Counted from the first letter of the stretch, positions 17,277 through 26,597 are shown. The stretch is 64,000 nucleotides of DNA from GCA-2717185 sp964474755 (GCA_964474755.1 CAYYUG010000005.1:1-64000); one strand, 5' to 3'. The notes: generated from the sequence alone by a model not told the origin. A program made the numbers and translations.

Positions 17277-18698
17277 TCAAGTCTGCGCGCATTCGGGGAC
17301 CCGCGTATGCCAATCGGTTAACTGTTGGTATCCGTGACCAAACTGGCACAGTTGCGCCTCCGCGAAGGGACGCCCAATTAACTGAAGTGCGATGGGTAGC
17401 CCTATTTCGTTAAAGCCGCATGGCACACTCAAGGCCGGCAGGCCGAGGTAGCTTATAGGTCGGGTGTTACGCGAGACCTTCAAGACTAGTTCCGTCATGC
17501 CCTTACCATCGGATACATCGACTTCGTCCAGTCTAGGTGCAGTGATTGGCATGGTTGGTGTTAGAACGATGTCGCAGTCAGAAAAGGTGGTGGTGCAGTA
17601 GTCGCGCAGGAATTTCTCCCGTAGAGAGAGCGCTTCCAAATAACGGGTTGCTGGTTGGTAGAGCCCGAACTCGATACGCCGTCGGACCATAGGACCGTAG
17701 TCGCCCGGGCGATCGCGCAGCCATTTTCTGTGGATCGTAGCTGCCTCTGCTGCGAGTGCAGCGGCCCAAATTAAGTTGATTTTCTCATGACTAGGGACCG
17801 GGACCGGTTGCAACACTGCTCCGGCAGCTGAAAATACTTTTTGTGCATCGTCGATTGCCGCAGCGACAGCTGGTTCGAGATCATCATAGTAGTAGCTGCT
17901 CGGTATCCCGAGCCGCAGACCACTCAGTGAGCGGCCACAGGCCGACTCGCAATCTGGTCCAGGACGGCGGCTCGAGGTCGGGTCCATCGGATCGTGTCCT
18001 GCGATAATATCGAGTATACGCGCCGCATCGCGCACCGTTCGGGTCAAGGGGCCGCTGGTATCAAAGGAGAAAGATAGTGGCATTAGCCCATAGCGGCTGA
18101 CCCGGTTCTGCGTTGGCTTTAAGCCGACCACGCCAGACATAGCGGACGGGATACGGATCGAACCGCCCGTGTCGGAACCCAAAGCGCCATATACAATCCG
18201 TGCAGCGACTGAAGCGCCAGAGCCACTTGAAGAGCCACCTGGCGCATGTTCCAGGTTCCAAGGATTGTGGCAGTCGCCGTAATGAACGTTGTTACCGATA
18301 GGCCCAACAGCGAACTCTGACATGTTGAGCCCACCGAGATCGATTGCGCCAGCCAGCGCTAGCCTTGACAGGGCGGTCGAAGTGCGGTCAGCGACGAATT
18401 CGGCGCGGACCTTCGATCCACAGGAGGTGGGCATGCCCTCGCGATAAAACATATCCTTGTGAGCGAGGGGGACGCCGGCGAGGCGCCCGACATCTTCGCC
18501 CCTGGTGATGCGCGTATCGATAGCCTGAGCTCGTGTTATCGCAGTTTCTGCTTCCAATCGGATAAAGGCATTAAGGGCGGGCTGCAGGGCTTCGGCGCGT
18601 GCGATAGCAAATTTTGTAACTTCTTCAGCAGATACCTCCTGGTCGCGGACGCGGTCGGCAAGGGTGCAAAGATCGAGGGTCGCTAGATCGGTGCTCAT
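17277..18698 (-). CDS. Amidase signature family enzyme (AtzE/GatA-like)
   Basis: Amidase of 473 residues using the Ser-cisSer-Lys triad. The Lys is in LAHKDMFY near 80, and the glycine/serine-rich signature runs through GGSSSGSGASVAARI and SDTGGSIRIP, which carry the cis-Ser and nucleophile. The start overlaps the stop of the small AtzG-like gene (ATGA), arguing for an obligate pair as with AtzE-AtzG or GatA-GatC. The substrate should be a carboxamide or biuret-type compound. A glutamyl-tRNA amidotransferase role is unlikely because no gatB is nearby. Confidence 0.88.
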   Translation of the reverse strand: MSTDLATLDLCTLADRVRDQEVSAEEVTKFAIARAEALQPALNAFIRLEAETAITRAQAIDTRITRGEDVGRLAGVPLAHKDMFYREGMPTSCGSKVRAEFVADRTSTALSRLALAGAIDLGGLNMSEFAVGPIGNNVHYGDCHNPWNLEHAPGGSSSGSGASVAARIVYGALGSDTGGSIRIPSAMSGVVGLKPTQNRVSRYGLMPLSFSFDTSGPLTRTVRDAARILDIIAGHDPMDPTSSRRPGPDCESACGRSLSGLRLGIPSSYYYDDLEPAVAAAIDDAQKVFSAAGAVLQPVPVPSHEKINLIWAAALAAEAATIHRKWLRDRPGDYGPMVRRRIEFGLYQPATRYLEALSLREKFLRDYCTTTFSDCDIVLTPTMPITAPRLDEVDVSDGKGMTELVLKVSRNTRPISYLGLPALSVPCGFNEIGLPIALQLIGRPFAEAQLCQFGHGYQQLTDWHTRVPECAQT

Positions 18699-18907
18699 CT
18701 CTTGTTGGCCTTAGGTGCCAATTCCTCTAATGCGCGGTCGAAGTCAGACGGTTCCATGTCGAACTGCAGTGTATTCGCTATATCTTCACCGGCTGCATCC
18801 ATTGGGGCGAGCATACTGGCCAGCGGCCCCTCATCTTTCGATGGCAAGGTTATGCGGTGCCAGGCCTGCGCCATCATCGCTACAAAATTACCTGTGATAC
18901 CGCTCAT
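18695..18907 (-). CDS. AtzG-like small amidase subunit
   Basis: Protein of 70 residues, mostly predicted helix, running MSGITGNFVAMMAQAWH to EELAPKANKR. Size, acidic middle part and strict coupling to an amidase match the DUF4089/AtzG group, which wrap around and stabilise AtzE-type hydrolases much as GatC does GatA. The ATG at 18907 follows GGAGGGAAC, a very strong ribosome site. Family assignment rests on context and general character more than on motifs. Confidence 0.6.
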   Translation of the reverse strand: MSGITGNFVAMMAQAWHRITLPSKDEGPLASMLAPMDAAGEDIANTLQFDMEPSDFDRALEELAPKANKR

Positions 18908-19009
18908 GTTCCCTCCGATGCTTTTTCTGATCATACGCCGAGATGCGTTGCGGAAGGAACCGATAGCCGCATACAATCCTGTTTATGGCGACACGGGGGA
19001 GTGTGTGAA

Positions 19010-19876
19010 ATGAACAGACTTTTGGACGCCGCTGCTCTGAAGCAGTATCGCGAAGAAGGATATGTCTCGCCGATCAGCGTCTTTTCAACGGAAGAAGCCG
19101 CGCGGTTGCGCGCTGCCATTGAAGCCGTGGAGGCAGAGCGGGGTCCGGTTTTTCGTGAAGACCGGAAACAGCCGGGCGATCCGTTTAAGGGCTCCTACCG
19201 CTTTAAGAGCCATCTGCTGTTCAAGTGGCTGGCTGATATAGTGCGCGATCCGCGGCTATTGGATTTAGTTGAGCCGTTGACTGGTCCGGATATCCTGTGC
19301 TGGACGACGCATTGGTTTATAAAGGAACAGAGCAGCGTAAACTACGTTTCATGGCACCAGGACAGCAACTATTGGGGTGTGGAGAGTGACAGATTTGTCT
19401 CCGCCTGGCTTGCCGTATCTCCGGCTTCTGAAGAAAGTGGCTGCATCCGTTTGCTACCTGGGTCGCATCGTGGCCCAAAGATGGAGCATGTTGATACCTG
19501 GGAAAAGGACAATATGCTTACCCGCGGCCAGACTATTATGGGTGTGGATGAGTCGAAGGCGGTTAAGTTAGAACTGCAGCCTGGCGAGATCGCTTTGTTC
19601 GATTACCGGTTGGCACACGCATCGCACGCTAATCAAAGCAACGACCGACGTATCGGCATCGGCATCCGCTATATGCCGCCGACAGCGCGGCAGACGCTGG
19701 CTGATTGGGATTGTGCCTCTCTTCTGCGGGGCAACGATATACATGGGCATTTCGAATTGGAACCGGAACCGTCCTGCGACTTTGATCCGCTTGCAGTTGC
19801 AATGCATCAAAAAGCAGATGAGGAGCAGCGCAAAATCTATTATCAGGGCTCAACGCGGGGTCAAGCTGCCGAATAA
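19010..19876 (+). CDS. Phytanoyl-CoA dioxygenase (PhyH) family oxygenase
   Basis: Complete PhyH-type enzyme of 288 residues. H116 and D118 lie in SWHQDSNYWG, the distal His is H203 in YRLAHASHANQSNDRR, and Arg 213 or 214 should bind 2-oxoglutarate. The block GCIRLLPGSHRG is typical of bacterial PhyH enzymes acting on small molecules. The ATG at 19010 follows GGGGGAG. A cupin gene follows after 46 bases on the same strand. Closely related to the copies at 2 and 60585. Confidence 0.9.
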   Translation: MNRLLDAAALKQYREEGYVSPISVFSTEEAARLRAAIEAVEAERGPVFREDRKQPGDPFKGSYRFKSHLLFKWLADIVRDPRLLDLVEPLTGPDILCWTTHWFIKEQSSVNYVSWHQDSNYWGVESDRFVSAWLAVSPASEESGCIRLLPGSHRGPKMEHVDTWEKDNMLTRGQTIMGVDESKAVKLELQPGEIALFDYRLAHASHANQSNDRRIGIGIRYMPPTARQTLADWDCASLLRGNDIHGHFELEPEPSCDFDPLAVAMHQKADEEQRKIYYQGSTRGQAAE

Positions 19877-19922
19877 CTCTATTACAAAGAAATGATGATC
19901 GGTCTAACCCAGACAAGAGGGA

Positions 19923-20333
19923 ATGGATATGAGCGTTGATGTACTGGAAAAAGCAAAAGAAGTTGTGATTGCACGGGCAGATAATCCCGAATTAGTGCAG
20001 GGGCGACGCGAATTTTTCTCTTATCGCGAGCTCGGCGTTACGAAGGCCACTGACGGCCAGATGCGCGCGCAGGTCACAATTGCCACTCAGGGCCTTTCCG
20101 AAGAAACCGGCTGGCATGTTCATCTGTGCGAAGGACAGTTTGTCTACATCCTTGACGGCTGGGTCGATCTCGAATTCGCAGGAAATCGCAAAGAGCGCAT
20201 CGTTGCCGGCGACTCGATCTTCATCCCGGGCGATACGCCACATAATGAGACAGCGACATCGGAAGAATTCCAAATCCTGGAGGTCTCAATCCCGGCCGAT
20301 ATGGGCACGGAACCCTGCAGTAAGCCAGATTAA
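19923..20333 (+). CDS. Cupin-domain protein
   Basis: Single-domain cupin of 136 residues. The first metal motif is in GWHVHLCEGQFVYILDG (His, His and Glu), and the second in GDSIFIPGDTPHNE, the usual His ligand being the one in PHN. Proteins of this size act as small isomerases, dioxygenases or metal-dependent sensors. The start may be 19923 or the ATG two codons later. It probably shares a transcript with the PhyH gene. Confidence 0.8.
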   Translation: MDMSVDVLEKAKEVVIARADNPELVQGRREFFSYRELGVTKATDGQMRAQVTIATQGLSEETGWHVHLCEGQFVYILDGWVDLEFAGNRKERIVAGDSIFIPGDTPHNETATSEEFQILEVSIPADMGTEPCSKPD

Positions 20334-20471
20334 GTACTACCTCACACCGTCACCCGAGCATTTGAGCCCGGGTCTAATTCAGGCACGCAGAGCAGCCCGT
20401 CATGGATCTCGGATCAAGAACGGGATAACAAATTGAGGTTCAGAAAATACAGAGTTTAGAGTTGCCGAAAC

Positions 20472-21671
20472 TTAAAGTCGCAAGATTGCCTTCGCGACAA
20501 TGTTGCGCTGAATTTCTGACGAACCGCCGGCAATCGATTTCATGCGGTTACTGAGGTACATCGGTACAAACGCAATACCGTCTGCCGGTCCAACCGGCGG
20601 CTGGTTTGTGCCAACTTCGAGTGCAGTTGGTTGATAGGGGTTTGCGTAGTAGCCAAGTGCCTCGAGGCCGAGCGTGTCAGTCGCCTGAAGGATTTCCGCG
20701 TTCTGAATGTTGAGCGCTGAAGAAACGGGACCCGGTGGTTTTCCGGCGCTGAGGTTGGCGAGTACGCGTTGTTCCGAAGCTTCGAGCATGGTCGCCTTGA
20801 CTTGAAGGTATTTCAGATCGCGTATGAAATCCGAGTTATTACGCAAGCTTTCGCCGTCGGACCTTGTCGTTTTCGACAGAGCCTCAATACGGCCCAAAGT
20901 ACGACGCAACTCTACCGAACCCATCGAAAAACGCTCAAACTCGAGCAGGTACTTCGCTACTGTCCAACCGTCATTCTCTTTCCCCACCCGGTTAACGATC
21001 GGTACGCGTACATCCTCGAAGAAGACCTGGTTCAGTTCGTGGACGCCGGCGATGTTGATAATCGGACGGACCGTAATGCCGGGCGTTGTCATATCGATTA
21101 GCAGAAAGCTGATACCCTCTTGCTTTTTACCGTCAGTCTTGGTGCGGACAAGGGCAAACATCATGTTTGCGTGCTGAGCGTAGCTGGTCCAAATTTTAGT
21201 ACCGTTGACGACATAGTCGTCGCCGTTGGCAACGGCGCGGGTTTGCAGCGAGGCGAGGTCGGAACCCGAGCTAGGCTCAGAATAGCCTTGGCACCAAATA
21301 TCCTCGCCGCTGAGAATTCGCGGGAGGTAATGGGATTTTTGCTTGTCCGTACCATAGCCGATCAGCATGGGCCCACACATACGTAGGCTCATTGGGATCA
21401 GTGCTGGTGCCTCGGCGCGCGCACATTCCTGGGCAAAAATGTAGCGCTGGACTAGCGACCAGCCGGTTCCGCCAAATTTGACTGGCCAGTCCGGCGCGGC
21501 CCAGCCCTTGGCATATAGGATGCGCTGCCATTTCATCGAGGCATCAATGTCTTGCCATAGGCTGGTCCGCTTACGCGCTGCATCGCGCAGGGTTTCGGTT
21601 AGTGAACCGTCGAGAAAGGCACGAATTTCGCCGCGAAAAGCTTCATCTTCCCGTGCGAGTTTAATGTTCAT
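20472..21671 (-). CDS. Acyl-CoA dehydrogenase
   Basis: FAD-dependent acyl-CoA dehydrogenase of 399 residues, introducing an alpha-beta double bond into an acyl-CoA. The flavin-binding segment WCQGYSEPSSGSDLASL and the following IWTSYAQHANMMFALVRT are typical of the FadE-like subfamily common in steroid and branched-acid degradation. The C-terminal GGSSEIQRNIVAKAIL is the standard tail. I cannot fix the catalytic Glu with confidence. It is divergent from the amidohydrolase gene and stands alone on its strand. Confidence 0.92.
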   Translation of the reverse strand: MNIKLAREDEAFRGEIRAFLDGSLTETLRDAARKRTSLWQDIDASMKWQRILYAKGWAAPDWPVKFGGTGWSLVQRYIFAQECARAEAPALIPMSLRMCGPMLIGYGTDKQKSHYLPRILSGEDIWCQGYSEPSSGSDLASLQTRAVANGDDYVVNGTKIWTSYAQHANMMFALVRTKTDGKKQEGISFLLIDMTTPGITVRPIINIAGVHELNQVFFEDVRVPIVNRVGKENDGWTVAKYLLEFERFSMGSVELRRTLGRIEALSKTTRSDGESLRNNSDFIRDLKYLQVKATMLEASEQRVLANLSAGKPPGPVSSALNIQNAEILQATDTLGLEALGYYANPYQPTALEVGTNQPPVGPADGIAFVPMYLSNRMKSIAGGSSEIQRNIVAKAILRL

Positions 21672-21760
21672 CCTCTATCCCCGGTTTTATGTTGCCGTCA
21701 GTGTCGCATGCGCATGCGCGTCGGTCTAACATCGCTGTGAATAGACTGTGGGAGCAAATT

Positions 21761-22789
21761 ATGGCGTCCAATACCGGACAGGTCGGGCCAGATAATGGTT
21801 GGTTGGCGAAACATGATGAAACAATTTTGGAGCCGGAAATATCTATCGTTGATCCGCACCATCATCTGTGGCTGCGCGGCGGATACACCTATTTGATGCC
21901 GGAACTTGCGGTTGACATGGCGAGTGGTCACAACATCACTGCTACTATCTTTGCCGAGTGCCACTCCATGTACCGCCAGGATGGTCCGGAGGCAGAGCGG
22001 TCACTTGGCGAGACTGAGTTTGTCACTGGCCAAGCGGCGATGAGCGCCAGCGGTGAATTTGGTGGGGGTGGGGCCTGTGTGGCGATGTTCGGCAATGTGG
22101 ACATGACCCTAGGCACCGACGTTGAAGCATTGCTGGAACAGCATATCGTTGCATCCGGTGACCGGTTTCGCGGTGTCCGCTATTCCACTGGTTGGGATGC
22201 TGATGAAAAGATCCGCAACGTTGTTCCGCAAGCTGGGATGCTGGTCGATAGTCGTACCAAGGATGCGGCGGCTGTGCTCTCCCGAATGGGGCTGGAGCTT
22301 GATAGCTGGCTGTATCACCCGCAACTCGATGAGGTCGCCGAATTAGCTGACGGGCAGCCAAACTTGACAATTGTTCTCAACCATGTGGGCAGTCCGATCC
22401 TCGGCGGCCCCTATCGGGGCAAACGAGACGAGGTATTTGAGGATTGGAAAGCCAAAATTTGCCGTGTCGGTGAAAGAGAAAATGTATTTGTAAAGCTTGG
22501 TGCGTTGCCCATCCGCATGCCAGATTTCGAGGGTGACCGCTCCTTGCCGCCGGGTTCGGCGGAGGTGGCGGCTGCCTGGCGGCCCTGGATTGAGACCTGC
22601 ATCGAGGCGTTTACGCCGGCACGATCGATGTTTGAATCCAACTTCCCGGTGCAGAAGCGTTGGTGCAGCTATCAGGTCTGCTGGAACGCTTTCAAGCGCA
22701 TCGCTGCAAACTATTCGGAAGGTGAGAAGGTGAACTTGTTCGCTGGTGCAGCAGCGCGCGCATACAAAATAGAAGGACTTGCCGCTTAA
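21761..22789 (+). CDS. Amidohydrolase family 2 protein (TIM-barrel lactonase/decarboxylase type)
   Basis: Metal-dependent hydrolase of 342 residues. The N-terminal metal motif is VDPHHHLWLRGG near residue 30, and the C-terminal FESNFPVQKRW block corresponds to the conserved active-site end of amidohydrolase family 2 proteins, with Asn where many have Asp. Members open lactones or decarboxylate aromatic acids. The ATG at 21761 follows GGGAGCAAATT. Its stop overlaps the start of the next small gene (TAATG), so the two are translationally coupled. Confidence 0.87.
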   Translation: MASNTGQVGPDNGWLAKHDETILEPEISIVDPHHHLWLRGGYTYLMPELAVDMASGHNITATIFAECHSMYRQDGPEAERSLGETEFVTGQAAMSASGEFGGGGACVAMFGNVDMTLGTDVEALLEQHIVASGDRFRGVRYSTGWDADEKIRNVVPQAGMLVDSRTKDAAAVLSRMGLELDSWLYHPQLDEVAELADGQPNLTIVLNHVGSPILGGPYRGKRDEVFEDWKAKICRVGERENVFVKLGALPIRMPDFEGDRSLPPGSAEVAAAWRPWIETCIEAFTPARSMFESNFPVQKRWCSYQVCWNAFKRIAANYSEGEKVNLFAGAAARAYKIEGLAA

Positions 22790-23103
22790 TGCCGTGTCTG
22801 AAGACAGAGTTCGACGCAGTATCACATGCGCGTCAGGAATTGTTGCCTTTGCTCAATAAAATATTTTCTTTAACAGAAACGGAGGGTCGGGCCGACCAGG
22901 CATACTATTTCAAGAACTTGCAAGATGGTATTATTGGAGCGAAAAATCAGGGTGATTTGATTGAAGTATTTTTTAATCTCTCCGCTGCGAACTTCATGGG
23001 ATTTGAATATGCGATGCCCGTCGTGACTTTGCTCGATCAATTGCTAGAGAAGGCCGAGTTACTGTCAGAATCGCAAACGGTTCCCTTTGCGGAGAAGCAT
23101 TAA
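22789..23103 (+). CDS. Small hypothetical protein coupled to the amidohydrolase
   Basis: Protein of 104 residues that I do not recognise. It is predicted to be largely helical, with a hydrophobic middle (FFNLSAANFMGFEYAMPVV) that is too short and polar for a membrane span. Two Cys or metal motifs are absent. The start codon shares a base with the amidohydrolase stop, and the thiolase-like gene follows after 64 bases. The coupling suggests a partner or stabilising subunit of the hydrolase. Confidence 0.65.
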   Translation: MPCLKTEFDAVSHARQELLPLLNKIFSLTETEGRADQAYYFKNLQDGIIGAKNQGDLIEVFFNLSAANFMGFEYAMPVVTLLDQLLEKAELLSESQTVPFAEKH

Positions 23104-23167
23104 GTTTTTCAGAGTTTGAGCTGCTTCAGCGGGCTTTAAATAACAGTACATAAGGAAGGATAAGCAT

Positions 23168-24682
23168 ATGGCAACAGATGACCGCACCCCGATCATCGTC
23201 GGCGTTGCACAGGTGGAACAGCGGGAAGACGATCCCACTGAATCTCGAGAGCCACTGGAACTGATGATTGAGGCGGTCAAAAAGGCTGGCAGCGATTGCG
23301 GCAACCCACAGATTTTGCAGCAAGCAGATTCGGTGCGCGTAATCCGCGGTATCTGGGGCTATGGCAACCCGGCGCGGCAAGTCGCCGCGCGTATAGGTGC
23401 AAGCGGAGCGGAGACCGGGTTGAGTTCTCTCGGCGGCAACTATGTGCAAGCGATGACCAACCGCAGTTTTCTTGATATCCAGTCTGGCGCGCGAGAGGTG
23501 GTCATCGTGACCGGCGGGGAGTGCGGTCGCACTCAGGCGCGGTCGCGAAAGGCCGGTATGGAACTAGCTTGGAACCCATTGACCCGTGAGCCCGGCGCCA
23601 ACCCGACGTCGGTGGATGACGGCGATGCACCCGACATGTTCCTTGGGAGCAGCAAAGTGACCCGGCACGAGGCAGAAATGAAGCGTGGTATTCAGCTGCC
23701 GATCCAATTCTACCCAATGTTTGAAACAGCCTTACGCCATGCTAACGGTGAGTCGGTCGATGGTCATCTAAAACGGGTATCGGAATTGTGGGCTGGCTTT
23801 AACAAGGTCGCGGTGGATAATCCAAACGCATGGATCCGCAAACCGATCAGTGCCGAGGATATTCGCACCCCGACGTCGGCGAATAGGCCGATTTCTTATC
23901 CCTATACGAAACTGATGAACTCAAACAACAGTGTAGACCAAGGGGCGGCTCTGATCCTGACCTCGGTCGGCAAGGCTCGCAGTCTTGGCATTTCTGTGGA
24001 CCGTTGGGTCTATCCCCATGCCGGCACCGAGGCCTGGGATCACCTCTATGTCTCCGAGCGCGATAACCTCCACTCCTCGCCGGCGATTCGCCTGGCCGCG
24101 CGAAAGCTGTTCGAGCTGACCGGCTTTGATGTTGATGATCTCGACACAGTTGATCTTTACAGCTGTTTTCCTGCTGCAGTGCAGGTATCGGCTAATGAGA
24201 TCGGCCTTAAGCAAGATCGAGCTCTGACGGTAACGGGTGGTCTGACTTTCGCTGGAGGACCGCTCAACAACTACGTGATGCATTCCGTCGCGCGTACTGT
24301 CGATCTGATGCGAGAGATGCCAGGCAGCATCGGTCTGGTAACTGCCAATGGAGGGCTGCTGACCAAGCATGCGCTCTGCATCTATTCGACCACTCCGCCG
24401 GAGAATCCGTTCGCCTGGTCAAACCTGCAGAAGGAAGTAGATGCAACGCCGCGCCGAGACGTCGTTGTCGACCATGACGGCAGCGTTACGGTTGAATCCT
24501 ATGTGGTGATGTACAACGCGGCCGGCAGCCCGGAAAAGGCGCATGCCGCCTGTTTGCTGGACGACGGTTGCCGCACCTGGGCAAACGTTACGGATCTGGA
24601 CACGATCACCGCGATGATGCGCGAGGAGTTTTGTGGCCGCCCCGGTAACATTGACGGCGACGGCGGCCTGACAATCAATTAG
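23168..24682 (+). CDS. Thiolase-superfamily protein lacking the usual nucleophilic cysteine
   Basis: Protein of 504 residues in the acetyl-CoA acetyltransferase/SCP-x-like branch. The N terminus RTPIIVGVAQVEQRE and the C-terminal GGPLNNYVMHSVARTV, which carries the thiolase His, are recognisable. The position of the acyl-accepting Cys (usual CxS-G stretch near residue 90) reads SSLGGNYVQAM with no Cys. It may be a non-condensing acyl-CoA binding or retro-type enzyme. A strong AAGGAAGGA precedes the ATG. The extra 100 C-terminal residues after the core resemble the small domain attached to such proteins. Confidence 0.8.
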   Translation: MATDDRTPIIVGVAQVEQREDDPTESREPLELMIEAVKKAGSDCGNPQILQQADSVRVIRGIWGYGNPARQVAARIGASGAETGLSSLGGNYVQAMTNRSFLDIQSGAREVVIVTGGECGRTQARSRKAGMELAWNPLTREPGANPTSVDDGDAPDMFLGSSKVTRHEAEMKRGIQLPIQFYPMFETALRHANGESVDGHLKRVSELWAGFNKVAVDNPNAWIRKPISAEDIRTPTSANRPISYPYTKLMNSNNSVDQGAALILTSVGKARSLGISVDRWVYPHAGTEAWDHLYVSERDNLHSSPAIRLAARKLFELTGFDVDDLDTVDLYSCFPAAVQVSANEIGLKQDRALTVTGGLTFAGGPLNNYVMHSVARTVDLMREMPGSIGLVTANGGLLTKHALCIYSTTPPENPFAWSNLQKEVDATPRRDVVVDHDGSVTVESYVVMYNAAGSPEKAHAACLLDDGCRTWANVTDLDTITAMMREEFCGRPGNIDGDGGLTIN

Positions 24683-24687
24683 TCCAA

Positions 24688-25617
24688 CTAAATTTTTGGC
24701 ATGATCTTGTCAGCCAGCAGATCGAACTGTCGGGTCTGTTCGTCTGCGTCGAAGCCAGGATAGCGGAATATGATCGAGCGGTAGCCGAAATCGCGGAAGC
24801 GCTTGATATCATCCGTGACGGTTTTTAAAGAGCCGGTGCCCAACTTGCGGCCGCCACCGACATCCGGCTGTTCCTCGCCAATCGAGATGAATAGCTTGTG
24901 GACGAGCCAGAGATCGTCGAGCGCGCGGCCGTTCCTCTCGCAGAGTCGGCCGAGCCGTTCGAGACGTTCTGGTATCTGCTCTGGATCAAGCGAGACGGAC
25001 ATCCAACCGGTGCCATGCTCGGCGACGCGGCGCAGTGCGCGGTTGGAGATGCCGCCAATCAGGATCGGCGGATGTGGGCGTTGCACAGAGGCTGGATAGC
25101 ATTGCATCGCCTCGAACTGATAGTGCTCTCCCTTGTAGGCGACTGCTCCGCCGCCGCACACTGCCTTGAATATCTCCAGATATTCATCGGTGACCGGGCC
25201 TCGATCCTCGAAATTACGGGTATCGAGGGCCTTGAATTCTTCCTCTAGCCAGCCGCTGCCAGCGCCGAGTACAACCCGGCCGTTGGAGAAATTATCGATT
25301 GTAGCCAACATGCGACCGAGCAGAAGCGGGTTGCGGTAGGGCATTACCAGGACTGAGGTTCCGAGCAACACATTATTAGTGGCGCCTGCGAGTACCCCCA
25401 TGGTCGCGATCGGTTCCATCAGCGGGTCGGTATCTGGGGCAGGGAAGGCACCGGTGGGGCTATAAGGATAACGCGACGTGATGTCGGCTGGAAAAACCAC
25501 GTGATCCGCTAACCAGATGGAATGGTAATTGCGTTCTTCGGCAAACTGGGCCAAGCCCGTAATGTTTTCTGGCGTTGCCAGACTACCGTAGACACCGACA
25601 TCGATTCCAATTTCCAT
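24688..25617 (-). CDS. LLM-class flavin-dependent oxidoreductase (F420-type)
   Basis: Luciferase-like monooxygenase-fold protein of 309 residues. It opens MEIGIDVGVYG and has SIWLADHVVFP, LGTSVLVMPYRNP, GAGSGWLEEEFKAL and PPILIGGISNRALRR, the order of conserved blocks in the TIGR03619-like group, usually annotated as F420-dependent. Whether the cell makes F420 cannot be judged here; FMN is the alternative. The ATG at 25617 follows GGGGGGT; longer in-frame starts are not supported. It is divergent from the cupin-like gene by 76 bases and converges on the thiolase with a gap of five. Confidence 0.88.
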   Translation of the reverse strand: MEIGIDVGVYGSLATPENITGLAQFAEERNYHSIWLADHVVFPADITSRYPYSPTGAFPAPDTDPLMEPIATMGVLAGATNNVLLGTSVLVMPYRNPLLLGRMLATIDNFSNGRVVLGAGSGWLEEEFKALDTRNFEDRGPVTDEYLEIFKAVCGGGAVAYKGEHYQFEAMQCYPASVQRPHPPILIGGISNRALRRVAEHGTGWMSVSLDPEQIPERLERLGRLCERNGRALDDLWLVHKLFISIGEEQPDVGGGRKLGTGSLKTVTDDIKRFRDFGYRSIIFRYPGFDADEQTRQFDLLADKIMPKI

Positions 25618-25693
25618 TACACCCCCCTCTGTTTGGCCTCCCGGATACGGAGCAGTATAGTCGGTGGGAACTGACCGATCACGAAGGACCTTT

Positions 25694-26443
25694 ATGCTCA
25701 TCTCGACTGGCACTGACACCGCAAAACAGACCGAAGCGACCTATATGGTCGATAGTCAGCCCTATAAGGGGTGGGAGTATATCGGGGTGGCGCCGAAACC
25801 TGGCACCCCAGGTTATGGCTTGGATGTTGCTGGTGAAGACACGCCGCAAGCCTATTTGGTGATACAGCCACCGCACTCGGTGACGCGGCCGCATTTTCAT
25901 CAGACCAACCAGTTCCAAGTTTTCGTCGGCGGTGGTGGTACGGTTGGTAAGTTGCGCGTCGAACCATTGACTGTCCAGTATGCGGGCAGCAACACGCCAT
26001 ATGGTCCGATCATGGCTGAAGGCGAAGGCGTCGACTACTTTACCCTGCGGCAGGCCTGGGACAGCGGAGCCAAGTATTTACCGGCGAACCGCGAACTGCT
26101 GGTCAAGGGACAGCAGCGTCAGGTCGTTGGTGTCAAAGGGAAAAACGGTTCCGTAAAACGCGACGGCGATGCGACTATAAATACACTAATTGAGGCGACC
26201 GAAGACGGTCTGTTTGCCCAATCTGTCACGCTTTCGGCCGGGGCTACGTACCTGCTGCCGGACAGCGCGGAAGGCGGTGGACAGTATCATGTGGTGGTGT
26301 CGGGTTCACTGGCACGCGATGGTGCAATCCTGCCGACACTATCGGTTGAATTTGCCTCACCCGACGAGGGACCGGTGAAGATTGAAGCGGGGCCGAATGG
26401 GCTCGAATTGCTGCTGGCGCGTTTCCCAAAGGTCGCCGCTTAA
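25694..26443 (+). CDS. Cupin-like protein, two-domain
   Basis: Protein of 249 residues with cupin-type beta structure. A metal motif is seen in RPHFHQTNQFQVFVGGGG (His, His, Gln), and a second weaker cupin follows (QYHVVVSGSLARDGAIL) without the His pair, so probably one metal site. I do not recognise a named family. The ATG at 25694 follows GAAGGACC. It shares a short promoter region with the divergent LLM gene, suggesting joint control. Confidence 0.72.
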   Translation: MLISTGTDTAKQTEATYMVDSQPYKGWEYIGVAPKPGTPGYGLDVAGEDTPQAYLVIQPPHSVTRPHFHQTNQFQVFVGGGGTVGKLRVEPLTVQYAGSNTPYGPIMAEGEGVDYFTLRQAWDSGAKYLPANRELLVKGQQRQVVGVKGKNGSVKRDGDATINTLIEATEDGLFAQSVTLSAGATYLLPDSAEGGGQYHVVVSGSLARDGAILPTLSVEFASPDEGPVKIEAGPNGLELLLARFPKVAA

Positions 26444-26446
26444 AAT

Positions 26447-26590
26447 TCAATACCGTAAGTCGGCAGCGATGGTCACATGATGCATATGCCGCTCACCCTT
26501 TATATCACAGGGCAGCTCCTTAAAATCATCCGGTCCTAAAGGCTGACAGTCGCTTCTGGTATAGAGAAATCTGCAGATAGAAGCGCTCAA
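26447..26590 (-). other. Coding-like minus-strand frame, identity unknown
   Basis: Directly after the SDR gene on the same strand, a frame opened by TTG at 26590 encodes 47 residues including GPDDFKELPCDIKGERHMHH and a terminal IAADLRY. Its composition is protein-like, but there is no ribosome site and no family I recognise. It may be a small gene, the tail of a lost gene, or chance. Confidence 0.2.
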
Positions 26591-26597
26591 ATTTTCT

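Noticed and set aside
20344..20372. Hairpin ACCCG...CGGGT between the convergent cupin and acyl-CoA dehydrogenase genes as a terminator
   Set aside because: The stem is only five bases and no T-run follows, so it falls short of an intrinsic terminator.
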